From Siphonodentalium dalli (taxonomy: Eukaryota; Mollusca; Scaphopoda; Gadilida; Siphonodentaliidae), in assembly GCA_032622095.1 (NCBI GenBank), contig CP136062.1:137782351-137846350 (forward strand): DNA of 64,000 nt, given 5' to 3'. Numbering within the stretch: position 1 is the first letter of the stretch; each line of letters starts with the position of its first letter. Of the stretch, positions 23,562 to 35,583 are shown in pieces. The notes beneath the pieces are model-generated. The model was not told where the DNA came from. It did not search any database and saw nothing but the letters and a program-made list of their open reading frames with translations. The position numbers were made by a program, and so were the translations under genes.

Positions 23562-26500
23562 AACAAAACTTTTTGGAATTAATTATTAGTAAATCAGCTG
23601 GAATATTGGAATATCGACAGCAAATACAGACAAACATGACTATCTCACTGGTACCAGAGACAATATGGTAAGCAAATGAATGTATTCCATATCATTGGTT
23701 TAGATGAGCATTTATAAATAGGGTATTAATGCATCTTTGACCACCTCCATTTGACCCGGTATTATAATAAATGATGGTGGTCATCATGTCCTCGTTACAT
23801 TGAATTAAGAAATGAATGGCATTTATATTATGATACGCAATATTATAAAGCGTCCATAGATGCCGTCATGAATGGAAATATATACTAAGATACAGACCAG
23901 GTCTGTATTTTATAACAATATTTATATTTAATAAAAGGTTTAGTATGTTTTAATAATACATTTCATACGGAAATCGTAAACCGGATATACATGTAGTTCA
24001 GAAGTTTAAAATCTCAAACGTTTACCGGTATAAATAACGGATCGCGCGTAATACCGAAAGCCGGAAACATTAAAAAATACGGCAAAGTATCAAACAGAAA
24101 CGGACCGCACATTATACATACATCCGGAAAACATTATTTGCTTTCAAAATAATGGGGTTTTTTTTTGTGGATTTTGTTGTCGGCGCGTTCGTAATCCAAG
24201 TATAAAATTGGTCTCGCCTAAAGTTCAAACAAAATTTAATATTTGTAATTATTATGCTAAATTTAGCAAGGAGCTAAATAAAAAAAAATTGAATTTAAAA
24301 AAAAAAAAAAACAGTCTTGAAAAAGGGTCATAACTCCTTTAAAATTAATCGGATCAAACCCATATACGGACTCGAAAAATGTTTGAGTTATAGCAGAATG
24401 CGTGAATTCTAAGTCGAAAAAGGGCCATAACTCTGTAATAAAAACTCGGATCAAACCCAAATTCGAACTCGATCTGTATTTTGGGCTGAGAAACCCATAT
24501 ACATAATTTGGTTTCGATCGGATAGAAAATGTTTGAGTTATCGCATTACTCGTAAAGTGTCTACGGACAGACAGACAGACAGACAGACGGACAGACGAAC
24601 GACGAGTGGTCAATCCGGGCAACGACACTATGTTTACCATACTATGGTATGGGTAAACATAAAAAGGAGTTTTTAACATAATTTCAGTTGTTAGGCTATA
24701 TAAGAAATCGCAAATTTTGAAACAAAAATGAGGCTGTAAAGAAATCAAAGTGAATACCAATGGTATGATGGCTGAAATTTAGAAAAATCGTAGAGTACAT
24801 GTACGTCTAGATATCGGGGCTGGCACAAAAAGCACTCGAAGGCTTAATTCCATTGTGGTCCCCTGATATGCTACCGGCCACGAGGCAGACAATATAGCTA
24901 CCACGAAATTCTCCATTTTGATACTAAAAAATAATGGTAATGACATCAATGTTAATATATTGATATTTTACATTGATAAAGCCATCATCAATGTGGATAA
25001 TATAATTTATCATCATAAGTGCTACATTTACAAGTAATCTTATGATTGTGAATATGTTTATTTTAAAAGAAATGTTCTTTTCACCGACCAGGTGGATGAG
25101 ACGCCTGGCAGATCCATTTAACATAACAAATCTGACACTCGTCTCATTCACCTGGTCTATGAATACTGACCGATATAATATTATATTAATATTAATGCTG
25201 CTGCAAGAGGTGCCTGTGGGTTCTGTGTCGGTTCGGTGACTTTGTAAATGATGGATACGCACCACTGCATATACGCACCACTGCCATGTATGGCCGGTTT
25301 TGGACTGGTCTGTCCATGACCGAAAGATGGAAACCCGAAATACAGGCAGCAGTAACAATATATGCAGAGATGAGTAATTGATTGGCAAAATTTTGGTCAC
25401 AGTTTCAATTCAGTAGTACAGAAAGGGATCTTCCTCTCGGTCCTTCAGTTTAGATAAGAGATGTTTTTTTATACAAAATTTCCGGTACTTGATGTCAATG
25501 GGTAGATGTACAGTTTTGTCAAGTCTATTCCAGAGTCTTATTCCTGTGTAGAAAAAAGACTTTTTCCCATAACAACTTACATGAGGGAGGATGAATTTCA
25601 GTTTACCTGACCGGGTTTCAGATTGATCAGCCTCATTGTCCGAAACATTTATATCCCCTTCTTTATTTGATCGTTTGAAATGTTCATTAAAATATACTGG
25701 GGCTTGCTTATCTGAGATCTTCAAAACCATTGTCAATTTCCTAAAGTTAACTCTTTCACATACCGGCAGCCAATCTACTTTTAGAAATTCCGAATAGCCA
25801 ATATGTGTCCTACAATTTAGATCTAAAATGTATCTTACTAGCCTATTCTGGGTTGCTTGTAATCGGATCTTTGTTCTTTGCGTTAGACTAGTGTACCAAA
25901 AGCTTGAACTATAGTCAAAATGACATTGAATGAGGGCCACGGATAGTTCTTTTGCAGTATTGGTTCAGGTAAGATGCCTTTCTGTACAAGAATTTCAACT
26001 TAGAGTTTGCCTTCTGCAACATGTGTGCTACCATTAGCTCACCATTAAGATGGTGGTCTAAAATGGCCCCGAGATATGTTACGGAGTCACTGGGTCTGAT
26101 GCTCACGCCATCACAGCAAACACTCAGCTGGGATTTATTTTTCAATTTATGTGGTGATCCGAAAAGAATTGATTCTGTTTTTCCCAGGTGTAAAGATAGT
26201 TTATTATCCACCAGCCAAGCGCTCAGTTTGCTCAGTTCTACGCTGAGAGTTTGTTCAATGATGTGCACATCAGATCCAGCGACAATAAGGGCAGAGTCAT
26301 CTGCATATAAGAGGAGTTGACAAGACACAGCCATGGAAGCATCGTTAACATACATGTACAGTAAAAACAGTCAGCCCTCTTAATTCAGATTGTTTGGCTT
26401 CGGCAATCCGCTACGGCAACAGTATGCCGTGGCCCAGTTTGCTTCAGCAAATTGCTTCGGCAATGCTGATTGCCGTAGCCAATTATGAAGGCTGAACAGT

Positions 26501-29500
26501 AGAGGACCTAAAATGGACCCCTGGGGTACGCCACAGGAAATATCTTCAAAATCAGATAATGTACCATTTACATCAACAGCTTGGGATCTCCCATTCAGGT
26601 AGCTGTGAAACCAAAGAAGTGCGCTTTCATCCAAACCGATAACCTTAAGTTTTTGCAATAAAATTTCATGATCCACTGTATCAAAAGCCTTTTGAAGGTC
26701 TATCAGGACCATACCTGTAAGGTTACCCTTGTCCATCTCACTACGAATTTTATCTGTGAGGTATAACAGACATGTGTCTGTTGAAAACCCTGACCTAAAA
26801 CCAGATTGGTAGCCATATAATAAATTTTGTTTTTGTAAATATTCCTCAAGTTGTTTGTATACAATTCTTTCTATTATTTTTTAGGCTAAATTAAGTACGG
26901 AGACAGGTCTGTAAGTTCCAGGCTGTGTCTTCTCCCCCTTCTTATAGATTGGTATGACCCTAGCTCTTTTGAGCTCTTCTGGGACATGCCCATTGTGAAT
27001 AGAAAGATTCACTATGTGGGTGAGTGGAGATGTTAAAACAGCAGCACCATCCTTCAAAAACCTTGCCGGTATCCCATCGGGGCCCGTGGCTTTGGATGAG
27101 CACAGACTTTCTAGTATCTTATGAACTTCATCTTCATCAACAACAATGTTACAACATGGAGTTTAAGTTTGTTGATGGGATCTACTTTTCTTCTATAGTA
27201 GTTAACAAGAGTCAAGTTGTTGAAGATACCAGGAGCCTTTGGGAGTTTATTCAGAAGATTAGATGCTATATTGCAAAAGAAATTATTGAATTCTTTAGCA
27301 ATGGTCACTGCATTAAAGCAAACTTCTTCATTGATCTTTAGAGCATAGTTAGTTTTGTTACTGGTTTTTTTTTTATGGACAACCAAGTTTTTTCAATGAT
27401 TTCCATAGCTCTTTAGGTCTGTTTCTATTTGCATCTAATTGTTGGGTAAAATATGTTAACTTTGCATCCCGTATCATATGTTGGGCTTTATTTCTCAGGT
27501 TTTTATAAGACTCCAAGTCAGTAATTTCTTTTGACTTTCTGTATTTATGAAGCATTAAGTTTCTATCTTTAATAGTTGTTAGAATGTCTGAGCTCATCCA
27601 TTCCTCGGTACCCCCCTTTATCCTAACATCTTTCATAGGTGAAATATCATTTATCACGGATAGCAGATTCTTTTTAAAGAGAAGCCAGGCCTGTGTAACA
27701 TCATTACAACAAATGACTTCCATCCAGTCCACCTGTGTTTGCAGTTTATCACAAAAATCTGAAATTGAGTAGTTCTTGAGACTACGAGTCTTTATTGTGT
27801 TATGCTCATATGATCTTGCTTTAGTCTTCTTTCAATTGCAAAAAATCATGCTGTGATCACTTAGGCCAATGTCAATGACACCGGACTGTGTGATCATAGA
27901 AGGATCTGAGGCGAAAATTAAGTCAATAAGTGAGGAAGAGTTTTGACTAATTCTGGTAAAGTCTTTTATTAATTGACTAAGGCTAAAGAGCCTTTTGATA
28001 GTATCAACTTTCTTATGAAGGGAACTGTGAGTTGACTTGTTTGAGACATCAACGTTAAAATCACCCAAAAGAATTACCTCAGAATCTATGAAGTCATTTT
28101 CGAGGCCAAGCTTCTCAAGTTTATCAAAGAAATCATACTGTCTTGGTGGGCGATACCCTACCCCAATCAATAAGGGTTTACTCTTGGGGAAAAGTATGTC
28201 TACCCAGCATGCTTCTATACCCTCTGTGGTTAGGCTATCTCTAACATTAAAATTCAAAGAATCATGTATATAGAGACATACACCTCCGCCTTGTCTATTA
28301 CGGTCTTTACAAATGACAGAATATTTATCAATCTTGATTTCAGAATTTGTTACAGATGGATCTTTAGAACCAGGTTTCAGAAAATGCCAACATTTTTGCC
28401 TTTGATTCTTCCGCAAAATATCGGAGTTCGTCGATCTTATGTAAAATACTGCGGCAATTAAGATGAATCACTTTAAGACCATTTGATTTGAAAATATCAT
28501 ATGACATGTCGTGCAAATTGATGTTGATTGATTCGTTTGCGTCAATGAGTGTTTCCGACTGCAAGTCAATGACATCTTCATCAGAACAGTTTAGACCGGG
28601 TAGTTCTTTAAACAAACACGGAGTACAGCGAAAGTTCAGGTCTTCGGGGAACTCTTGATAGTGGTGGTACTTCGTATTGTTTATTCCACAGCATCTTGTG
28701 TGCGTCCAGATTCCACATCCATCACAGTCAACGGCTTTACTTGATTTTATAACGCCTTTTGAACAGACGGAGCATGGGTATTTGAGAGTTCTTCCACCTG
28801 GAACGTGCGTCGAGTTTCCCACGGCAGCGGCCAACTGAGTAAGGGCAATACATAACCAAGACAGTCCCAACATTGTCGATAAAGTTAGAACAAATCCTAA
28901 AGTTTGTTGAAGAATTTTCACATGTTGCAGCAGCAAAAACTCATGAGATAGTATCAGCCAATCAATAGGATTAAAAGTCTGTATGTAGCTTCAAAACGTG
29001 TTTCCTTTGTACTGGATTTACCAGGTAAATGAACAGTTCAACATCCAGTGGATACATCATATAAAGTAATTTAACGTAAGTATAAAAGAGCGTCAAAGTA
29101 TGAAGAATATTTCCGAAAATTCCGAAAATATGAAGGCCGCCATGTTGGATTATCATTTGATAGACCGACCTTTCAGTGCAGCAAACCACTCCAAATGTCA
29201 CGTTAATTTACAAACTTGACCACCACTCTCCCGCTATGTAGATTTCCACAAACTCTGGAGAGGCGTAGGAACATCAGTTTTTAACATTTAATGATGATAT
29301 CATCATTTGAAGACGTGATTTAGCCATGCCCAGTCCATGTTTTCATTCCAATAATGTGTAATTCCAAAAAAGACAGAGTTTAAGCCGTAGTTAATTAACA
29401 CCTTGCCGTGGTGTCAGCCTTTGTACTCCCGCTAATCTTATGCTCGTCCATCTGGTTTGTCCAGAAGATACCGCGCAGTAAGCTTTCTCGAAACAGTGCG

Positions 29501-31988
29501 CGGAAGATTCTACCACACACCCGCTCTAATGGTAATAAAACGTTAAAAAAAAATTACAAATCTCAACTGAATACTTTCTAGTACTATATATTTCACTAAT
29601 ATAAATGTTTGAGTTCAACCCCCACCTGCCCCACATGCATAATAACTGTTTTATTTGTTCTGCGCACTTCTGCGCACTGTTTTGAGTTTCCGAAATAACC
29701 GTAATGTCTAAAGTAAAGATTTACTCCATAAACTTGATAAAGTCTTATTATTAAACTTTAAAGACACAAACTTCGCAAAATGTATAAGAAATGCTAAACT
29801 CAGGTTGGGTGGACTTGGGGGAGACAGATGGCACTGTACAAAAAGTCACCCCCAAAAAATCACCTTTCGTATTTAATCCCAGATATTGCTGCTGATTTCA
29901 GCTATTACAATTTATAGCTGATTTTTCACATTTCCCAGACCTGATATTTTTTTTTAGAACTAGGCCTGCCGCCTAGTAAGTAGTATTAGTAGAACAACTC
30001 CTCTTATATGCAGATGACTCTGCCCTTATTGTCGCTGGATCTGATGTGCACATCATTGAACAAACTCTCAGCGTAGAACTGAGCAAACTGAGCGCTTGGC
30101 TGGTGGATAATAAACTATCTCTACACCTGGGAAAAACAGAATCAATTCTTTTCGGATCACCACATAAATTGAAAAATAAATCCCAGCTGAGTGATTGCTG
30201 TGATGGCGAGAGCATCAGACCCAGTGACTCCGTAACATATCTCGGGGCCATTTTAGACCACCATCTTAATGGTGAGCTGATGGCAGCACACATGTTGCAG
30301 AAAGCAAACTCTAAGTTGAAATTCTTGTACAGAAAGGCATCTTACCTGAACCAATACTGCAAAAGAACTCTATCCTTGGCCCTTATTCAATGTCATTTTG
30401 ACTATAGTTCAAGCTTTTGGTACACTAGTCTAACGCAAAGATCCGATTACAAGCAACCCAGAATAGGCTAGTAAGATACATTTTAGATCTAAATTGTAGG
30501 ACACATATTGGCTATTCGGAATTTCTAAAAGTAGATTGGCTGCCGGTATGTGAAAGAGTTAACTTTAGGAAATTGACAATGGTTATGAAGATCTCAGATA
30601 AGCAAGCCCCAGTATATTTTAATGAACATTTCAAACGATCAAATAAAGAAGGGGATATAAATGTTTCGGACAATGAGGCTGATCAATCTGAAACCCGGTC
30701 AGGTAAACTGAAATTCATCCTCCCTCATGTAAGTTGTTATGGGAAAAAGTCTTTTTTCTACACAGGAATAAGACTCTGGAATAGACTTGACAAAACTGTA
30801 CATCTACCCATTGACATCAAGTACCGGAAATTTTGCATAAAAAAACATCTCTTATCTAAACTGAAGGACCGAGAGGAAGATCCCTTTCTGTACTACTGAA
30901 TTGAAACTGTGACCAAAATTTTGCCAATCAATTACTCATCTCTGCATATATTGTTACTGCTGCCTGTATTTCGGGTTTCCATCTTTCGGTCATGGACAGA
31001 CCAGTCCAAAACCGGCCATACATGGCAGTGGTGCGTATATGCAGTGGTGCGTATCCATCATTTACAAAGTCACCGAACTGACACAGATCCCACAGGCACC
31101 TCTTGCAGCAGCACTAATATTAATATAATATTATATCGGTCAGTATTCATAGACCCGGTGAATGAGACGAGTGTCAGACTTGTTATGTTAAATGGATCTG
31201 CCAGGGGTCTCATCCACCTGGTCGGTGAAATGATCATTTCTTTTAAAATAAACATATTCACAATCATAAGATTACCGGTACTTGTAAATGTAGCACTTAT
31301 GATGATAAATTATTTTATCCACATTGATGATGGCTTTATCAATGTAAAATATCAATATATTAACATTGATGTCATTACCATTATTTTTTAGTATCAAAAT
31401 GGAGAATTTTGTGGTAACTATATTGTCTGCCTCGTGGCCGGTAGCATATAAGGGGACCACAATGGAACAATGGAATTAAGCCTTCGAGTGCTTTTTGTGC
31501 CATCCCCGATATCTAGCCGTACATGTACACTACGATTTTTTTTCTAAATTTCAGCCATCAATGCATCATATCATTGGTAATGGTATTCACTTTGACTTCT
31601 TTACAGCCTCATTTTTGTTTCAAAATTTGCGATTTCTTATATAGCCTAACAACTAAAATTATGTTAAAAACTCCTTTTTATTTGCTTGTAATTTATTATA
31701 TTTGTAACCTGTTAAAACAATATAGATTATGGTGTATTATATACGTGTACTAGTATGTCTTTATAATTTATATAAAAAAAAAATCAAATAAAAAAAAATC
31801 AAATCAAATCAAAAGACGACTAAAAGTAAGAGTAAATATAACTTAGTATGAATAAAAAGTAATCACAATTTTTGATGAAGAACTGACTGTCCTTGTGGCT
31901 GGAAATCTCCAACCAAAATGCCCAGCTGTCTTGTGTTTTCGATAAACATTTCTAACTGCTGCTCCAACGTTTCCAATTTTTCCGCCAT
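13068..31988 (-). CDS. MED10: Mediator complex subunit 10
   Basis: Four coding exons on the minus strand (31867-31988, 18140-18223, 16076-16178, 13068-13163) join at phases 2, 2 and 0 into a 134-aa protein, against 135 aa in human as I recall it. Recognisable blocks are MAEKLETLEQQLEMFIENTR and QLGILVGDFQPQGQ (exon 1), VSGLQELDKM and VPLEVFEYIDSGKNP (exons 2-3), LYTKDCLEKALTKNE and VKGKID (exon 3), and ELSKVFPNEMAKYRAMRG (exon 4). MED10 belongs to the middle module of Mediator, the nuclear coactivator that links transcription factors to RNA polymerase II. The start ATG has a favourable context (ACAATGG). Introns are 13.6, 2.0 and 2.9 kb; the first is filled with retroelements. The gene appears intact, and no frameshift or premature stop is present. 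Confidence 0.97.
13240..14362. other. MED10 intron 3, proximal part; nothing recognised
   Basis: Unique-looking intronic sequence with no supportable coding exon or repeat array. Confidence 0.3.
14373..15113. mobile_element. Foldback-like element FB2 with AAAGAGCGGTATACC arrays
   Basis: Left array 14390-14665 carries about eight copies of CTAAAGAGCGGTATAC, GGTATACCGATCTTTAG and variants in alternating orientation; right array 15020-15111 carries four more. The consensus is a 26-bp palindrome. CATTTTCAAA (14363-14372) and CATTTTGAAA (15114-15123) flank it and may be a 10-bp target duplication with one change. No transposase is visible. It lies in MED10 intron 3. Confidence 0.6.
15598..15955. 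mobile_element. hAT-type MITE, CAAGCCT family, copy 3
   Basis: Ends CAAGCCTTCAAATAGAG...CTATTTGCAGACTTG are flanked by CAAACCAC (15590-15597) and CAAAGCAT (15956-15963), 6 of 8 matching. The left hairpin is complete; the right one is largely deleted (AAGCAGAATTACCTGCAAAT). It lies in MED10 intron 3. Confidence 0.85.
16076..16178 (-). CDS. MED10: MED10 exon 3
   Basis: Acceptor CTCAG precedes 16178 and donor GTAAGG follows 16076. The 103 nt encode YIDSGKNPNLYTKD, CLEKALTKNENVKGK and IDNLK, the most conserved part of MED10. Confidence 0.97.
16179..18139. other. MED10 intron 2
   Basis: An inverted pair of the segment AATAAGTTCAAC lies near 16412-16447. A 65-codon minus frame (16735-16929, starting MSESDEEVFSSYPELHEI) has plausible composition but no recognised domain. 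Short CTTCTCCCTATT tandem copies occur at 17155-17225. No further gene is supported. Confidence 0.35.
18140..18223 (-). CDS. MED10: MED10 exon 2
   Basis: Acceptor TTCTCAG precedes 18223 and donor GTGAGT follows 18140. The 84 nt encode QTMVSGLQELDKMKADMQNF then HVPLEVF. The leading G completes Leu with exon 1. Confidence 0.96.
18295..18560. repeat. Dispersed repeat, copy 1 (pair with 56415-56600)
   Basis: About 250 bp align with 56415-56600 (shared blocks GCATTCTACTAACAT, CTCCATAGAAAACA and GGCGCTATG), both in plus orientation. Coding capacity is not convincing in either copy. Confidence 0.6.
18561..19033. repeat. MED10 intron 1 segment with G tract
   Basis: About 22 consecutive G lie near 18691-18712. 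The rest shows no gene or element boundary. Confidence 0.5.
19119..19206 (+). promoter_or_regulatory. 5S rRNA-derived pol III internal promoter, 5' LTR
   Basis: The segment corresponds to roughly positions 40-120 of 5S rRNA, with box A (AAGTTAAGCATCGTCGAGC), the intermediate element and box C (GGATGGGTGACCG). The first third of 5S rRNA is replaced by tRNA-like sequence with A box TGGTCCAGTGG, so it is not a 5S gene. Confidence 0.8.
19441..19528 (+). promoter_or_regulatory. 5S rRNA-derived pol III internal promoter, 3' LTR
   Basis: Same structure as in the 5' LTR, but closer to canonical 5S rRNA (CACCGAAGTTAAGCAACGTC). Transcription from it would run outward into 3' flanking DNA, antisense to MED10. 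Confidence 0.8.
19569..20250. repeat. MED10 intron 1; GAGAGGCCGATCAC repeat fragment
   Basis: The segment AACGAGAGGCCGATCACAAT at 19645 recurs at 21857, there directly beside a LINE tail. Bases 19818-19850 contain TATAAGAGAATGCACTGG, related to the hairpin family at 52497. No gene is seen. Confidence 0.4.
20250..20495 (+). repeat. GGTCAATCCGG repeat family, copy 1
   Basis: It starts near AAATTTGGTGTGGTGATTCG and ends with GTGGTCAATCCGGACATCAC followed by a hairpin GTGTACCATACTATGGTATA. It is the most diverged of three copies. Confidence 0.6.
20925..21463 (+). repeat. GGTCAATCCGG repeat family, copy 2, with internal tandem units
   Basis: Three degenerate units of about 130-140 bp, each with AAGGGCCATAACT and ATACAAAATTTGGTT, are followed by ACAGACAGACAGACGG, GTGGTCAATCCGGGCAACG and a terminal hairpin (TGTTTACCATACTATGG). 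No coding capacity is inferred. Confidence 0.7.
21787..21850 (-). mobile_element. LINE-A-type 3' tail fragment
   Basis: On the minus strand it reads AACCTGTTAAAACAATATA, then TATGTCTTTAT, then a TGATT/AAATA simple repeat, matching the 3' end of the LINE-A copy at 31710-31815. Only the tail is present, a heavily 5'-truncated insertion. Confidence 0.65.
21851..22860. other. MED10 intron 1; nothing further recognised
   Basis: It contains the second GAGAGGCCGATCAC fragment (21857-21910) and a short C tract near 22327. No gene or element boundary was found. Confidence 0.3.
22863..23018. repeat. 78-bp tandem duplication
   Basis: Two copies beginning TACCCAATAGATATTAAGAG at 22863 and 22941 are almost identical (one base change seen). 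They lie in MED10 intron 1. Confidence 0.9.
23019..24257. repeat. MED10 intron 1 segment with 37-nt G tract
   Basis: Bases 23524-23560 are uninterrupted G. Imperfect inverse sequences flank a larger interval: AAGGCGAGACCAATTTTATT near 23459 and ATAAAATTGGTCTCGCCTAA near 24204, so 23459-24223 may be an inverted-repeat element of about 0.76 kb. No open frame of note. Confidence 0.55.
24262..24665 (+). repeat. GGTCAATCCGG repeat family, copy 3
   Basis: AAAGGGCCATAACT units, ACAGACAGACAGACAG, GTGGTCAATCCGGGCAACG and the terminal hairpin match copy 2. It abuts the 3' end of LINE-A exactly where the inverted LINE-A copy continues with its own tail, so it probably replaced or interrupted that tail. 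Confidence 0.7.
25410..25940 (-). pseudogene. LINE-A C-terminal segment
   Basis: It encodes IQCHFDYSSSFWYTSLTQRT, RLQATQNRLVRYIL and ends LSKLKDREEDPFLYY and stop. The part beyond the reverse transcriptase is typical of jockey-group LINEs. The inverted copy encodes the same C-terminus at 30573-30899. Confidence 0.9.
26372..26494. mobile_element. 123-bp MITE inserted in LINE-A reverse transcriptase
   Basis: Inverted ends CAGCCCTCTTAATT and AATTATGAAGGCTG are flanked by the 6-bp repeat AACAGT (26366-26371, 26495-26500). Removing it with one repeat restores the sequence between the GPLLF and YVND motifs, so the insertion is clear. The interior has repeated CGGCAA motifs. A 6-bp duplication is not diagnostic of one superfamily. 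Confidence 0.88.
27832..28416 (-). pseudogene. LINE-A endonuclease segment
   Basis: Apurinic/apyrimidinic-type endonuclease features are GGGVCLYI, GVGYRPP, VILLGDFNVD, LIDLIF and IGLSDHSMIF. The Asp-x-Asn and SDH catalytic motifs are intact, although the frame breaks at both ends of the segment. Confidence 0.9.
28364..28936 (-). pseudogene. LINE-A N-terminal ORF segment with PHD finger
   Basis: The finger reads C-x2-C (CSVC), C-x2-C (CDGC), a W followed by H-x3-C (WTHTRC) and C-x2-C (CTPC), the Cys4-His-Cys3 plan of PHD domains. The segment continues into the start of the endonuclease (VIHLNCRSILHKIDELR) and shifts frame at AFSETW. Confidence 0.85.
28941..29994. other. Spacer between the inverted LINE-A copies
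   Basis: It may include the LINE-A 5' UTR, whose limit I cannot place. No gene, tandem repeat or inverted termini were recognised. Confidence 0.35.
29995..31815 (+). mobile_element. LINE-A copy 2, 5'-truncated, inverted relative to copy 1
   Basis: It starts at CAACTCCTCTTATATGCAGA just before the YADD motif (30007-30018) and runs through the C-terminus (stop 30897-30899) and 3' UTR to a simple-repeat tail of A-rich and TCAAAT units near 31760-31815. A small deletion near 30442 breaks the frame. Nucleotide similarity to copy 1 is very high by eye, indicating recent activity. It lies antisense in MED10 intron 1, about 50 bp from exon 1. Confidence 0.93.
31867..31988 (-). CDS. MED10: MED10 exon 1
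   Basis: ATG at 31988-31986 starts MAEKLETLEQ; the exon ends in ...SVLHQK plus TT, followed by donor GTGATT. An overlapping longer frame (31843-32064) is in another reading frame and is not the gene. Confidence 0.96.
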
Positions 31989-32713
31989 TGTTATTCATTG
32001 AACTCGGCCTTCCGTTACATTGTTTATTGTATGCCTTCCGGTTATCGATGATCCCGAACACCATGCAAAGGAAATATAGTAGTACTTAATGCCGAGTATA
32101 TTTTGTTTAAGTAACTTTGAAGACATTCAGATTCATACTAATTCATTCAGAGTCGGCGAAAAACTCACAATTTCAATCTTGGTACACACATAGCCGTACC
32201 GAACGAGCCATGAGGACTGGGAGGGCTGTACGTAGCCCCCAAACGTTTTGAAAGCTCAAAATTCGGGTAATTTTCTGGCAAATTAGAGATATTTTTGGTA
32301 AAATTGGGCAAATTGTATCTGCCGAGTGTGTCTGTAGATATTTCAGTGCAGGAACTTTCCGGTTATAGACACACTGTTCCAGGAGCTGCGTGGGCCTACT
32401 TCCCTAAATCGAAATTGAATGGTATTTCAGGGGAGAATTGTGGTAAATTATAGCTAGTATTTTTCAATTTTTTTGCTCGAATTTTACACATTTAAGGTTA
32501 ATTTTAATCTTCTTTTTTTTATATAATTATGTGTATACAAGGTATATTCTACAAAAACTGTATACAATCATGAGTATATCATGTAGAAATATTCGAACAA
32601 AAAGTCTCAGCTCCCTAAAAATTCTGGCACCCGTACGCGGCCATGGGTATGAATACATTATTGAAACACTGTGGATTACAAGTCACATCTTGAGAGGCTT
32701 TTCATTGGTGGGG
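31989..32713. other. MED10 upstream region
   Basis: This is the presumed promoter and 5' UTR of MED10 (minus strand). No TATA box at a sensible distance was recognised, and no other gene is apparent. Confidence 0.3.
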
Positions 32714-32723
32714 TGGTATTTAT

Positions 32724-35100
<2,377 letters not shown>

Positions 35101-35110
35101 TGGTATTTAT

Positions 35111-35574
35111 ATACGCGCATTCAATTTGTAAATCGTGGCGTAGCCGAAGGTGTCTCCGTTCAAACGACGTATCGGCCCGCAGCTCAGCACGTTGAGGTGT
35201 TTAGGAAGTTTGGAGTTTGGGAAGATTTGAAAGGGCTATCAGCCCTCTCATACAACCCGCTTTGGTTATGCACAGTGTCGCTGAAGAACGTAAGTAAAGT
35301 CTGTGAGTACCGTATATTTCTATCTGACATACACAGTAGGTCAGGAAGGGTCAGGTTACTACGTTTTCAACTTTTCGGTGAACAAAGACAAGTACCAGTC
35401 TGCCGAGCGAAATTCGACAACTGTCTAAATTTCTAGTTCATGGGCGTATAATTACATTTTAATAAATCATCTGCGTCTCAAAGTTGATACAATTGCTTAG
35501 TGAATGAAAATTGCTATCTAGCTTGGATAGCTTAAAGGTCGATTACTATCAAGTCGGATTCCCTGATTCATCAT
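35111..35574. other. Nothing recognised
   Basis: Spacer between FB3 and the TAGTCCAAG element; a 79-codon plus frame (35197-35436) shows no domain. Confidence 0.3.
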
Positions 35575-35583
35575 ACACATGGG

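Larger units (their letters stand above)
24666..28940 (-). mobile_element. LINE-A: non-LTR retrotransposon with PHD finger, near full length, defective
   Basis: On the minus strand the order is PHD-type zinc finger (CSVCSKGVIKSSKAVDCDGC), endonuclease (HLNCRSILHK, SETW, GDFNVD, LSDHS), reverse transcriptase (GPDGIP, YRPVSVL, DLQKAFDTVDH, VPQGSILGPLLF, YADD at 26296-26307) and a C-terminal region ending at 25410. The 3' UTR runs to about 24666. The order and motifs fit the CR1/L2/jockey group; the clade is not resolved. Defects: a frameshift near 28370-28410, a stop near 26883 inside reverse transcriptase, and a 123-bp MITE at 26372-26494. It lies in the sense orientation in MED10 intron 1. 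Confidence 0.95.

Noticed and set aside
31843-32064. Separate small gene overlapping MED10 exon 1
   Set aside because: The frame is a shadow; the MED10 frame matches the conserved protein and splices correctly.
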